Shown here piece after piece: positions 24,175 to 35,953 of a stretch of DNA of 64,000 nt. The translations under genes were made by a program, and so were the position numbers. The DNA lies in NCBI RefSeq assembly GCF_016906535.1, contig NC_057378.1, forward strand, positions 1,736,001 to 1,800,000. The letters run 5' to 3'. The stretch's first letter is position 1. Every line of letters begins with the position of its first letter. Under the pieces are notes generated by a model. The model had not been told where the DNA came from and made no database searches. It saw only the letters and a list, made by a program, of their open reading frames with translations. This stretch comes from Rhizoctonia solani (Eukaryota; Basidiomycota; Agaricomycetes; Cantharellales; Ceratobasidiaceae).

Positions 24175-26255
24175 CTATATTTTTCCTAGCCCTGCGTTCG
24201 CGAGAACGTAACTCTTGACTGCGGAGGCATCCATCACTTTGTTTGATGTGACGAAAGACTAAGTTCAAAGACGTATTGTTAGTTTGCAAGTGGAAGGCAT
24301 GATTGAGATTTCGGAAGTACCTGCTTGAAGTCACCCAGTACTCCCGAGTTGGCAGCATTTATAAGGCTGCCCGACGAGACCCTACGAAGCAACAGTATAA
24401 GAGACAGTTTTAACCTGATGAAGTCACTTACAGGGTGTTGGACACACAGTTGCGACCAATAGCGCTCGCGCATTGAGCGTTCATTGACGCAGATGTAGGA
24501 GCAAACAAGGCGCCTTTAGGATCCCCCAATGTGGGAGTTTTTACCTGATAATAGAGTAAGAAGATCGTCCAAAAATAGTACAACGTTATGCGTACCGATT
24601 CGATATAATTGCCCTCAAACAAGACGCGGGATCCAACTGCTGCATCCAGGGCATGCCCGCTAATGTCGTGGAAGTAGCTAAATCCAAAATTAGAGCCTGC
24701 ACTCAGAAAGAAGCGAGATAGAACAGAACACACTTGTTGTACATATGAACAGTTTCTGAGGGTCAGATTTCTGTATGTCAGCAAACCAAGTGATCGAGAT
24801 AATAATACTAACGCGCAAGGCCATCGGTGCCTCCCACCTTGGGAGCGCGACCCCTAGAGACGATGATATTAATACAATGCGAATCCGGCCAGATGAACGA
24901 AAACTCTTACGATGCGTGGTAAACGCTAGTAGAAAAATATGAACAATTGCATCTCACTATTAAATGTATTACATACTTACTAGTTGTATGCAAAGGTCAT
25001 AGTGTCGCCTTTTCCAAGGAAATAAGTCCCCCAGTAATGATATCCTTAGGATCGTCAGCTAAGGGAGGGTTGTCTTGCTGTGTTGGACATGAGCTCTTAC
25101 CATCGCAAAACGGGCTATTAATTCACAGGTGATTCATAAGTCTGATTAGCGGCACAATTATTGGGCACTAACGTATATGTGCTGGAAGGGAACCAAGTTA
25201 CCATCTGCAGTAGAAAATTTGGAGTTTACTCACGCTCTTCCATCGAAATAGTTGTTAGAGATAGTAACTTGAGTCGTGGGGTTGAACCCCTACTCCCAAA
25301 TAGGTTATTGTTAATAAGGATATTACAGCTCAGGTTAGGTAACTGACCGAAACAATGAACTGCCGGCCAACGTCTTTAAACTACCGTTCATCTAGACTTA
25401 GTCCCACACAAGCTTGATGAGCATTAGTTGGCTTACATAGTTATGGTCAATCTAGAATCATTGGTAAGTGCTTTAGACTCCTTCATCTATTAGCATTCAA
25501 AATCGTCTCAACTTACCCATATTTTACTTCCGCCATGAAGCGTGAGCGCGTCACCTCCCCACACATATTGCTGATTCATGTCCGAGAAGCGAACATTTTG
25601 AATGATAATGTTAGTGGCACCTAAGATCCTAAGACCTTTTCCTTTGCTAAGGAGCTGTTAGTTATACAGTACATTTTGAGAGGCTCGTACTCACATCCAG
25701 CCTGCACTTCCTTTACCGCGGAGAGTCTTATTAGACCCAAGTTGGATAGGAACGGTGGGCGCGACCTTATAGGTAAAGGTGGCCTTATTTCCACATGGGT
25801 CAGTTCCGCTTAGAGGCTCAAACCTCCCAGAGAACATACCTTGGTGGGAGTTGAAGCGCACCAATCAGGCCCATTCAAGGCAAATTGAACGTTGGGGGAG
25901 CAGCTCCATGGTTTGCACCCCGGCCCAGTAGCGGAACCCTTTTCAACCTTGTTAGCTTCCAAAAGGTACATGCTATTTCAACAAGAAACTGTACTTCTGT
26001 GTCGGTAAAGTCATATGTCTTGTCGAGAATTATCACTCGAGGGGTGCTGTCTTCGAGCCTGCAGTAGGTTATGAATGGGTGACCTCTGCTGGATCATTTA
26101 CATGCTTACCATTGCTTCAGTTGCTGTGGAGAAGAGGGAATAGCTTCCACTCCTCCCGCACCACCTGTGGTGCCTGTCGCCCAACCAAAAGCAGTCGCAG
26201 CCAGAGCGCCTTGGGAAGCAAGAGTGATAGTTACCAAAGTCGCAAGTACATACAT
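24175..26255 (-). CDS. pectin lyase A (PL1 family), intact, 18 exons
   Basis: Cleaves methylated pectin by beta-elimination; secreted and plant-wall directed. Exons in transcript order: 26110..26255, 25995..26058, 25840..25938, 25695..25783, 25517..25646, 25437..25451, 25348..25380, 25234..25289, 25173..25181, 25101..25114, 24981..25044, 24911..24925, 24813..24853, 24734..24755, 24596..24677, 24432..24544, 24321..24381, 24175..24258. They total 378 residues, the usual size of fungal pectin lyases. Seen: signal peptide ([16 protein letters not shown]), [10 protein letters not shown] start, [65 protein letters not shown], a Cys-rich GRNCVSN and ANAGLG near the end, all in the family order. Micro-exons of 9, 14 and 15 nt are shared with copy B. 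A TATATAAA lies about 80 bp upstream. Confidence 0.9.
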
Positions 26256-28566
26256 GATGGGGGGGGGGGAGTTAGTTGAAAATGAATAGAAAACAATGAA
26301 TAGAATGCAGGACTCAGGCTCAGCGAGAGCCATCTTTATATACCCCGTGTCAAGCTAACAATTACCAAATCTACTAATTAGTATGATAATGGAAATAGTC
26401 GTTATCAATTCGTCATATTGAGTTTTGATCATGGGGTATACTGACCACGTGTAGACTGAGCTTTAGAAATTAAATTTCAAGCTTCCAAAGAGCACTGGGA
26501 CCCAGTGGCAAAGACAAATACCAGTTCACACACTTGTGATCTTCCTCAAATCGTGGATGCTAAATACCGCATTCGTTCACTCGCGCTCTTGAGTAGTCGA
26601 TGCATGATATTGAGAGGGCTAAAATCAAGATTATCATTCTCGTGCGCCTTAACTCAGCCTGTTATGCACAGTCCGTTAAGATATGTCAAGTTGACTCCTT
26701 CAGTTATAAAATCATCGGGATATATCGCTCCGGATCCAGGTAATGGGGTTTAATCGGGGTTAGTTTCATTCGGCGTTTACGTTCCTGTTTTGCACCTTGA
26801 TCTTGCGCGAGTCGCTACGTTTAGTCACCCGGCCATATCATCAGTGAACCTGACTGGCGCCAGTTACGTGTGCATAATTATTCAACTCCTTATAGACTCT
26901 AAAAAAACCTCCGGAGTTCGCGAGCGCTCGGAACCGCCAATGGTTCTCCCCCTACTTGCCGAGTTCCACAAGCCCCTACTGTAGTAAATTGGAATTTACA
27001 TCATATTAGGAAACTGACATGACGCTTAGCGGTCCAAGTTAAGCAAGGTGTGTGAAGGCCAAAGCTATTGTATTGCTCGCGAGCCTCCCCGAGGCTAGGG
27101 AGAACCATGAATGCACCCAAGCACTCCAGAACTCCAGCAGGATTTGTGAAGATGCTATCCACGAAGCCTAAATGAAACGCAAGGCCATGGTTAATTATGA
27201 TTGATCGTCATGAACCTCATGAAACAGATGGTCTAACCTAGCTTCCGATCACCCAGTATCCTCTTAGATGTCTTCTGAACTTCCACGATTTGGAACATAA
27301 TCAAGGCCTAGGAAGCCTTATCTAGGGGTTGAAATAATAGCACCCTATAGTATTGATGAGCCAGGGTGCGCAGCTGTGTCAATTAAATATGCGGAAATTC
27401 TCTAAGAAACAGCTTTCTGGTCGGAAACTTACTGGTGGTCTATATGCATTTTTGGTGTTCCTGCGGCTTCCCCAAACAGTTGGTCAGAATTGTGGCAAAA
27501 ACGGTCTATCTAATTGTCCAGTTCAAAAATTTCAGGACGTTTACATAGACAGTTTTTAGTACGTTTCATCAGAAGGCCTGTTTCCTGCGGAAATCTTGTA
27601 TACTTAGATTGTAAGGTGCGGTCGGATAAGCTTGGCGGAATACATGTCTTTAATCTCATGAGTCACGTAAACGGGGCTTCAATTGCAGGGGATGATGTGC
27701 TCATGGACCCTCATGTATCGCGAATCCCCATTTTTTGTTAAAGATAATCCATCAGTCACTGTAGCCCTACACAGATAACTTCGGATTTTTCGTCTCCCCA
27801 TCCAAACTACCAGCCTTCTTTGCGTCCCTATCCCCTAGCGTTCACATCGGTGTCGCTAACGTGATCCCAAAACCCCTCATCATTTTAGTTACTCCCTGGT
27901 TGCCTTTTTTCTCCTTAATTGCTTATTTCACGTCATATAGATATATGCGGTCACATCGATTCATTGTTCCACGCTGTTAAGTCCATGACACGCGAGCTGT
28001 CGACGTGGATCGGAACAGGCTCTAGACTTGGGCTAGAGTCTCAGGCAAGTGCATTCTATGTAGTGAGTAGGTAACGCGGTCTGATCCGGAGAGCTGTGGT
28101 ACGGGTAAGGGAGGCCCGTACGATGAAACCGGGCGCTATTACGGGCGCACAATCAAGCAAGCTCTGGCAAGCGGTCCGGGATAAATACAGTTGTATTTTG
28201 GGTTACCACTGGAAGGAACGGCCGCTCTCCCGAGCCCCCTCGGTAGCGTGGCCCCGGTTTCACCCCAGTGGAGCGCACCACTGCTGTACTCACTACCGTC
28301 CCTCAGTCCTGGTCGTAATATCTCTTCATTTGGTAGATTTTATTTCACCATTGCTATCTCTTGGCCCAAGATCAAGTAATACGTATACACCAAAGTACCA
28401 GCTTTTACGACATTTCACAGTGCCCCTCGACCAGTTCCATCTCTGTATCTCTTCGATAGCCGCATATTTGTTCATGTGTGCATACATGGGGTTATATTAC
28501 GATCGTTTTCTTCTGTGAGGTAGCTTCTGTATGCATGTGGGTTGTCTAAGTAGTCCTAATAACTCA
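26256..28566. other. intergenic; 3' flank of the pectin lyase pseudogene at right
   Basis: No supported gene in about 2.3 kb. From roughly 28390 the sequence resembles the 3' flank of pectin lyase B (about 31510-31690), so the duplicated unit extended past the stop codon. Confidence 0.45.
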
Positions 28567-29264
28567 TTAGATTGCTCGTGGTTCCGCATTGGCAAGGGCG
28601 TCGGACTTGACCTCAGAGGCATACAGACCCTTCGCTGATCTGTCAAAGGACCAGATTTGAAGGCATATAATTAATACATATGTAATCTGCATGAATGTGC
28701 TACAATGGCACAAATCATTTTGAGATCACCCAGCACCCTGGGGTCTCCTGAACTGGAAAGACTCCCTGTGGATACGCTATAGAGCAGTGGATCAATAAAT
28801 TTACGGAATCAGCAAACAGATTAGCGCATGCGCACAGCCTATTGGTTACTCAAGCTGCGGTTGAGCATGAGATCCTTGGTTAATATGTGACCAAATGAGA
28901 TATGCCGTGTTAAAGTAACGTATCCAATGATGGCAGTACTGGGGAACAATAGTTAGCGGAAAAGTCGCCACTAACACATTCACATAGAATTAGTGAGTTC
29001 AAGTGCCGAAGGCCATTTGACTGCTTAACTCATTCATCCTAATTCAAATGTATTGTTGGCTGAAGCTGTTACGATCAAAGAGCTTAAACTGAATACCCTT
29101 ATCCCGTATGACGCTGTTGTTCCTACGAGCCGACTCACTGTGGTTGCCTTCGAACAAAATACGTGCCCCACCGGCCGCATTAAGTGCGTGACCATTGATA
29201 CCGTGGAAACAACCGGACGGGGTTGATTTAATATCAGCGTTACCGGATCATGTTGTGAATCAAT
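28567..29264 (-). pseudogene. scrambled pectin lyase pseudogene C
   Basis: Matches to exon 18 (28567..about 28650), exon 17 (about 28717-28790) and exon 15 (about 29100-29220) of pectin lyases A and B are clear on the minus strand. Exon 16 is missing; in its place, at about 28910-28975, lies a piece resembling exon 11 and its preceding intron in the opposite orientation (plus-strand TACTGGGGAACAATAGTTAGCGG against GGGGCACAATAGTTAGCGGG in B). The AG before exon 18 is lost. The copy ends abruptly at about 29264, where the duplicated end of the coiled-coil gene begins. Confidence 0.7.
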
Positions 29265-30061
29265 CCTATGAGTGTGTTTGAAGCGCACTGGCAACGAGCT
29301 TGAAACATATGAAAGCTATGAATAGGCCTCTTCCCCACCGTGAACCCAAAAGGTGCGGAGTTTGCCAAAAATCCGCACCCTCACTATACTTTGCCCCGCA
29401 GGTCACGCGCCTCGGAAATGAAAATTCGGACCCCATGGTGCGGATTTTGGGTGCGGATTGTAGAAAGAAGTTGAAGATGTATATAGAAACAAATATGTAC
29501 ATTAATGTCTAACTAATTACAAAGTATGAACAAGAGTGAGATTGAGAGAGAATGGTGAGTTGGTAGGAGGCAGAACTGGCCCCTTATATACCCGCGAACA
29601 AACCAGTCGAGTCACTTATAGGGGTGACGCGTACTTACTGCGCATTACTGCGCATATATCTTATTGGTTAGTTCACACTGACTCAATTACATGGAAGATA
29701 CTAGATTATTCTAGTATATACAAGGCATTTCTACACGGATAATCCGCACCTTGGGGGAACACAGTGCCCGGCAGGCGTTGAATCCATGTATTTCATTGAA
29801 TGATTGAAGTCTTTGTTTCGTTTTCGTTTTCTTTTTTTTTATTTCTTGTTGGGCGAATATGCGTCGCATTAATTACTTTTCTATTTCATTTGATTCTATT
29901 CACGTTTTTGGATTTGTCTCTATTGTAGTAGGTCAACGGTACTACTCGTGTCTCTCATTTGATTATGTCATGCATTCATATTTCTTTATAAGGCTAGTGA
30001 TGTAGTAAATATATGCTATAGAATGATATGAATATGCGATTCTTTTCGATTTCAAGAAGTG
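29265..30061 (+). repeat. duplicated 3' end of the coiled-coil gene, interrupted by an insertion
   Basis: Copy of 22813..23161, split at CTT|CCC|GGCAGG by the element at 29336..29766. It carries no promoter and no open frame of note. Its left edge is the breakpoint with pectin lyase pseudogene C. Confidence 0.8.
29336..29766. mobile_element. non-autonomous inverted-repeat element, 431 bp, 3-bp target duplication
   Basis: Left terminus CACCGTGAACCCAAAAGGTGCGG; right terminus, reverse complemented, CACTGTGTTCCCCCAAGGTGCGG. CCC flanks both sides (29333..29335 and 29767..29769), and the empty site is the unduplicated CTTCCCGGCAGG at about 22875. Inside, GTGCGGATTTTGG-like motifs recur. The terminal motifs resemble those of the 14391 MITE, so it is a longer member or relative of that family. 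No open frame encodes a transposase. Confidence 0.8.
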
Positions 30062-30382
30062 TGGAAGACGACGACTCATTAAATATGAATCCAAGAAACG
30101 GAGGCCACGTGATCTAGTTTTTATTGATACACGTCCATATATAAACAATACGGGAGCTACATGCAAGCTAGGCAAACCACTCACAAAACCGAGAACCAAA
30201 CCGCGAAACACTACAACAGAAAACAAAGAAACGGAGAAAAGAAAATATCACAGGCACGCAAACATAAGTAGCACGGTCAGAAAGATGAAACTGTCGCAGG
30301 CCGACATACAGGTGACTTAAGGCCTTGCTTGGGTAGAGGCCGTAAGGGCGGGAGTGAGATGGCGGCCTTAAGGGCGTATATA

Positions 30383-30789
30383 CTACGTGGTTTGAGTGGT
30401 AGCCGGCGGGCCTCCTCGTCTTCTTCCTATGCCCGTCTTGGCAATGAATTTTGCGACTGCCTCAAGACCTGCACGGGAGCCGAACAGTGAAGGATCAGAT
30501 GATTTGGTAGAGAACTCACGAAGTTCCCCCCTGGTCCCGCCGTAGTGGGACAGGACGTGGTTAAATGGATTACTGTCTCTTCCCATTCCCTGCAATTGCA
30601 CCTGGGGTCGACATCGTGATGGAATTGGGCATGGTATTTGCCGTAGTGGCCGTGTCCGGTGAGGAATTGGACTAGCTGGCCCACGTGATCTAGTAAGCGC
30701 CGGCTTCCCAGCTCGCTACGCTGCGCCACCTTATTTAGTTGGAGAGCTTTACTGGAACCATAGTAATGAACTTGATCCCGCAAGGTCAC
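30383..30789 (-). pseudogene. 3' remnant of a LINE (Tad1-like) retrotransposon
   Basis: The frame starting at 30789 encodes LVQFLTGHGHYGKYHAQFHH followed by a Cys/His arrangement (CNCREWEETVIHLTTSCP) typical of the C-terminal end of Tad1-clade LINE proteins. A second frame ending at 30383 continues with LFGSRAGLEAVAKFIAKTGI, also typical of that end. The frame change falls near 30530. The rest of the reverse transcriptase is absent, as expected for a 5'-truncated LINE insertion. Confidence 0.6.
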
Positions 30790-31696
30790 TTCTAGGGCCT
30801 AAGTTAGACCCCCTGCGGCTTGCTTGATCATGGTAAAACCCCCAGTTGGAGATTTTCCACACACAAAAAGCCGTGCTTTGTATATGGATTCATGAAAATA
30901 TCAATGACGATTGAAATGTTCTGCCGTGCGGTTTTCTCATTCGGAAATTATGTACTTGTTGGGATCTACCTACGGAACCCAGAAAGCAAAGCAAGGCCAG
31001 TGGCCCCAGAATAGCTAGCTAGCTATTCCTCATCGAAAATATATTGCCCAAGAACATGGCGCTTACTGGAGAAAAAGAAGTCATGTCCGTGAGTCTTGTT
31101 TTGTAAAAAATCATAGCAGGGTCTCGAGAGACATGCTCCCCGGCTCGTATTATTTCCTCCTAATTTACGTTATTGTGAGCAACGCCCCATTGGCATTGGC
31201 TTGACTATACTGAAGCACAATTCGCCAGATCGCGTAGGAACTCTACAACAAGACCAATGATATTTTCAGCTAGTCAAGCGTACTTCTCAGATTTCCGAGC
31301 GTCTGGTCGATTATTATCAAGCATGAATTCGTTCTCTAGTGCCTAGCCGTAACCCGTGAAATTGCTCAATATCTCCATCAGGGGGTATTAGGGGAAAGCC
31401 GTAATATTTTTGAATGTACCCGGTTATACATTTGATCGATGAGTTCTTAGTAAAATCTGTCCAGCTTTCCCGGACCCAACGGTATATGACTTTGCATTGG
31501 TAAAATACAAAGCACCGTCATTAAGTACCAGCTTCAATGAAGTTTAATGGCGTCCTTCAGTGGATTCCATGTCATATATGTCTCATTGGTAACCAAATAT
31601 TTATCCATGTATGTCTGCATGAGGTTATTTTCCGATATCGTCTCGTGAAGCCGCTCCGTTATCTATGCATGTTGCCTAAATAACCCCAACAATTCA
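30790..31696. other. intergenic, 3' flank of pectin lyase B
   Basis: No supported gene. The right part is similar to the flank of pseudogene C. Confidence 0.45.
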
Positions 31697-33797
31697 TTAA
31701 ATCTTTCCTAGTCCCGCATTGGCGAGAACGTGGGCCTTGACCGCAGAGGCGTCGAGAACCCTGTTCGATGTGACAAAGGACTGAATTTTGAAGGCACGCC
31801 ATTAGTTCATGTATAATCTGCGTGAAAGTATGATAATGATACAAACTTTCTTGAAATCACCCAAAACTCCTGAGTTGGCTGCATTGGAAAGGCTCCCTGA
31901 GGATACGCTATGGAGCAGCAGATTAATAAACGTATGGAATGAGTGAATAAATCAGCGCACAGAGTATTGGATACACAGTTTCTACCAATGGCGTTGGCGC
32001 ACTGGGCATTCATTGATGAAGAGGTAGGAGCAAATACGGCTCCATCCTTGTTACCCGTTGAAGGTGTCTTGACCTGAGAGTTGATACTTAGTGCCTTTAT
32101 CCCGTGAAATGATACTGCTGCTACGAACCGACTCAATGTAATTGCCTTCAAACAGAATGCGTGCCCCGCCAGCCGCATCAAGTGCGTGGCCACTGATATC
32201 GTGGAAGTAACTAGACGAAAGTTAATACAGGTGATAGCGGGTCATTTTACAAATAAATCCTACTTGTTGTACATGTGTATTGTTTCTGACGGTTATACCA
32301 AGATTTGGTTAATGATCGAGGTGTGTGCTCGTGCTAGTAGAGAACTTACGTGTGCTAGAAGCATCGCCTCCTACCTTAGGAGCACGTCCCCTGATTACAG
32401 TGATACCAATAAGATAGTGACCACGGGCTCTATTGAGAAAAATCTTACGATGCATGATAGACGCTTGAATAAGGAGGAGTGGGTTAGGTAATTGGATGAT
32501 CTTTGGCATTGGCACTTACTAATTATATGCAAAGGTGACAGTGTCGGCCTTCCCGCTAACTATTGTGCCCCAGTAGTGATATCCTTCAATACGTTGCTTT
32601 AGCAAAAAACTATCTCACTTGCTCCTTTAAGAGGCTTACCATCGCAGAATGGTCTATTTGTCCAGATACGGTTGATTAGGTCTGACTGCGAGCCGAATTA
32701 CCGAGTACTCACGTGTAGGTTCTACAAAAATACGATCGGTTTGCTATTCAGAGCTGAATATTTCATGAAACACTTACGCTCGCCCATCGAAATAGTTGTT
32801 TGAGATTGTGACTTGCATAGAAGGATCAAACCCCTGTTCCACGCGATACGATTAGCACGCTATGCTATATGACTCTGATAAATAGGCAACTAACCGTAAC
32901 AATAAACTGTCGACCAACATCTTTGAACTATCCGACCCATCTAGGTTTAGTATTCAGGATATCTGAATTACTACTATCGGCTTACATAGTTGTGGTCAAT
33001 CTAAGACTTCCTGGTAAGTCATCATAAAATTATATGCAAATCGATTGCGACCTACCCAGATTTTACTTCCTCCCCAGATTGTGAGTGCATCTCCTCCCCA
33101 AACATACTTCTGGTTCAAGTCCGAAATACGGATGTTTTGTATGATAATATTCGTTGAACCCACAATACTTAGACCTTTTCCTTTGCTAGGTAACTATTAA
33201 CCGTCCATTCTGTCTTATTCAACAAGTACTCACATCCATCCACTATTGCCCTTTCCACGCAGTGTCTTATTTGAGCCAATTCGAATGGCCGTAGTAGCAG
33301 CTTTTTTATAGGTAAAGGTCCCCTTAGTGAATATGACTGAGCTCTTCTACGAAATTCCGTGGGTACCACAATCACACACCTTGGTTGGAGTGGAAGCACA
33401 CCAGTTAGGTCCATCAAGCGCAAGCTGAGCGTTGGGTGAGCAAGTCCATGGAACACATCCTGGTCCAGTGGCATCTCCCTGCAGAATTAATTAGCCTCTT
33501 GGTTTCAAAGTGAGCTTGACAACAGATTATACCTCTGTATCGGTAAAATCATATGTCTTGTCAAGTATGATGGTCCGAGGAGTGCTATCTTCAAGCCTAA
33601 AGCTGGAGGTCAGCTCTATGGTCTCAAATTAAAATTCAAGGGTGGCCTTTCCATTGTTTTAGCTGTTGTGTTGAAGAAGGAATGGCCTCGGCCGCCGCTG
33701 CACCTCCGGTTGTACCAGTAGCCCATCCAAAGGCAGTCGCAGCGAGGGCGCCTTGAGATGCAAGAGCAATGGTAGCCAAAGATGCAAGGAAATACAT
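31697..33797 (-). CDS. pectin lyase B (PL1 family), 18 exons, first intron lacks a GT donor
   Basis: Same exon plan and exon lengths as pectin lyase A: 33652..33797, 33533..33596, 33380..33478, 33234..33322, 33056..33185, 32986..33000, 32895..32927, 32778..32833, 32713..32721, 32640..32653, 32520..32583, 32449..32463, 32350..32390, 32264..32285, 32129..32210, 31961..32073, 31847..31907, 31697..31780. The 378-residue product has a signal peptide ([16 protein letters not shown]) and all family motifs, including VWGGDAL, WIDHNY, GRQFIV and GYHYWG. The only fault is after exon 1: A has CAATG|GTAAGC, B has CAATG|GAAAGG, and the intron holds an in-frame TGA. Without a rare GA-AG splice the protein stops after about 52 residues. 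All other splice sites and frames are intact, so the change is recent or an error. TATATAAA lies about 75-80 bp upstream. Confidence 0.8.
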
Positions 33798-34489
33798 GAT
33801 GGTGGACAACAAGCAGTGAGAAGTATCAGTACTGGGTGCGATGAATGGTTTGAGCCCCGCAAGAATGCTGTTTATATACTCACTCTGGTGCTTTTTCAAT
33901 CGTTTGTGACATAGAAGCAACGTATTGGTAGTTGCTTGGACTCTCTGGGACACCCATATCAGACTTTGCGCCCCCCATAGTTTAAACTCCATGTGTTTGA
34001 GATCTTGTAATGGCATAGATCACTCCCCGTGCTCGACCCGGATCCATGGTCATGACAGATGGTTCACTATGAGCACATCAAGAGAAGCTCGGAGGAAGTG
34101 GATTCTACCTGTTACCATTCCCGCGTAATCCACAATCAAACCAACCTGTGATTAGTGCTTGGGTTGATCCTATGCCATAATTTATCAAGATCTCATCATG
34201 TTCATTACAGGGTAATAATTGGTAACGTATAATTAGGGGCCTTGGTTTTTCCATCCACTTCTGTTGAAAGGAATTTGGGCCTTTTAGAATATGCTATTAT
34301 TGAGGATCTTCGAGGTGATTCTTCCCCGGTGATAAGTGTACATAATAGGTCACCTGGGTGGGTCGCCTGATGGATATAGATGAGACACCCGCACATAGCC
34401 CCAAGAGAGAAGCTTCACCACAAGATTCGGGAGGGACTATGAGTATGCAAGCATGAGTGTACCACACAGGTTCACATAATTAACATAAT
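33798..34489. other. intergenic upstream of pectin lyase B
   Basis: Contains the TATA box of pectin lyase B at 33871..33878 (minus strand). No gene seen. Confidence 0.45.
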
Positions 34490-34553
34490 TGGCATGGTCT
34501 TGGCAAAATCTGGATGTCATGCGGATTTTCCATACTTTAGGGGTTCACCGTGT
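34490..34553 (-). mobile_element. end fragment of the MITE family
   Basis: About 64 bp match, in reverse complement, the left end of the 14391 element: CACGGTGAACCCCTAAAG, then GGAAAATCCGCATGACATCC and CAGATTTTGCCA. The similarity stops there and no partner terminus is seen, so this is a broken copy. Confidence 0.6.
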
Positions 34554-35953
34554 CATTTGAGCATGAAAAGTATCATGGAGCATAACATACAATGCTGTTG
34601 AACTTGATGCAGTATTGCTTATGAGTTGACAGTTCCCTGGTTGAATCATGCACAAATATCTCATGTTCTTCATCCAACCCTGTTCCTGCTCTGTGTTTAC
34701 CTCCCAATCCATTGTAAGTGTCCCGTGTCTGGAAAGACAGACATGACACTATGAGTTTAAATGAATAGATTATGAGTGGCTGCCAATACAGTGGTTCTTG
34801 CGGCAATTTTGTTCACTCTGATGCAACATATCACTTCGGTAGTAACCTGCATAACAACAACTTAAATAAGTAATTATTTTGAGCAAACATAAACGCAAGC
34901 ACCAGGATGTTTTGTCTATCCTTTCACGCTTGCTTCAGGCATATTGGGCTAACATAATGGAAAAACGGAAAGTAGCTAATTAACCAAGTATATCTGGCTC
35001 AACCACGGATTTTTGCCCATTTTGAGTAATATTTGAGCCCATAAGGGGCTTTTTCAATTTACAAACAGCACCCTCACTGGGGAGCACCGCATTCCAAATC
35101 TCGGAAGCGGAGACCATGATCGAGTAATTAGAAGTTAGATCGTACCAATTACTTCCTGGAATCCATGATTATCCTTGCCCGTGACCTACCGTTTCAATTA
35201 GGCCTCAGGGCCAAGTGACCAATTCATACCCTCGTAATTGGCGCCAATTGAATTCGATTGGATGATTGCAACTGTCGCCTCGCGCGGGTCTTGGGCAAGG
35301 ACACCACCACTGAATATCCTAGAAGAAATTTCTAGATGAGAATCTACAGAAAGGGGATCCGAGCACATGAAAACAATATGGGGAGGACTGCCAAATGGAG
35401 CAAACTCTCAATTCGACTTGACGTGCCGAGCAACGAATTCAGGAGCCTTTACCGCTATTTTGTCTCGTTTGACATAACCTGTCATCAAGTCGAGCCAGTA
35501 AATGTATCGATCACAGGGGTACTTATGTGCTTGATTTGCTTGAGAAACTCCTTCCATATTACCCATCAATTATTTATACAAATGTATGTACGACTGATTC
35601 AACAAGTGCGAGGTAAAGGGAAATATAAGCTCAAAAGTACTCGCCATCTCAGTGTGCAGAGCTACTTGTCTGTGGGCGCGAGAATCTAATAGGATGGGCG
35701 CGATTTCTAGTATTTTCATCTCCAGTCCCAGAAACCCAATCCCTGCATCGAAACCAAGTTAAATATAATCAGTTATTACGATCACACAAGAGAGAATCCC
35801 AACCTACATCATTTGACACCTCCCACTACAGTACACCTTTTCGGGGCATCGTCCACACACATGCTCGGCTCCTATCCGGATACTGGGTTTGGCGCACCTA
35901 GAATACATGCATACAAATAATTTCCTGACAGACCCCAAAAATCCCAAAGACTC
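34554..35953. other. no supported gene
   Basis: Short frames only; a plus-strand frame at 35336..35689 has no recognisable feature. Confidence 0.4.

Noticed and set aside
33597..33651. A shifted GT donor that would rescue pectin lyase B intron 1
   Set aside because: There is no GT between the exon 1 end and the acceptor, and upstream GTs would delete conserved residues and break the phase.
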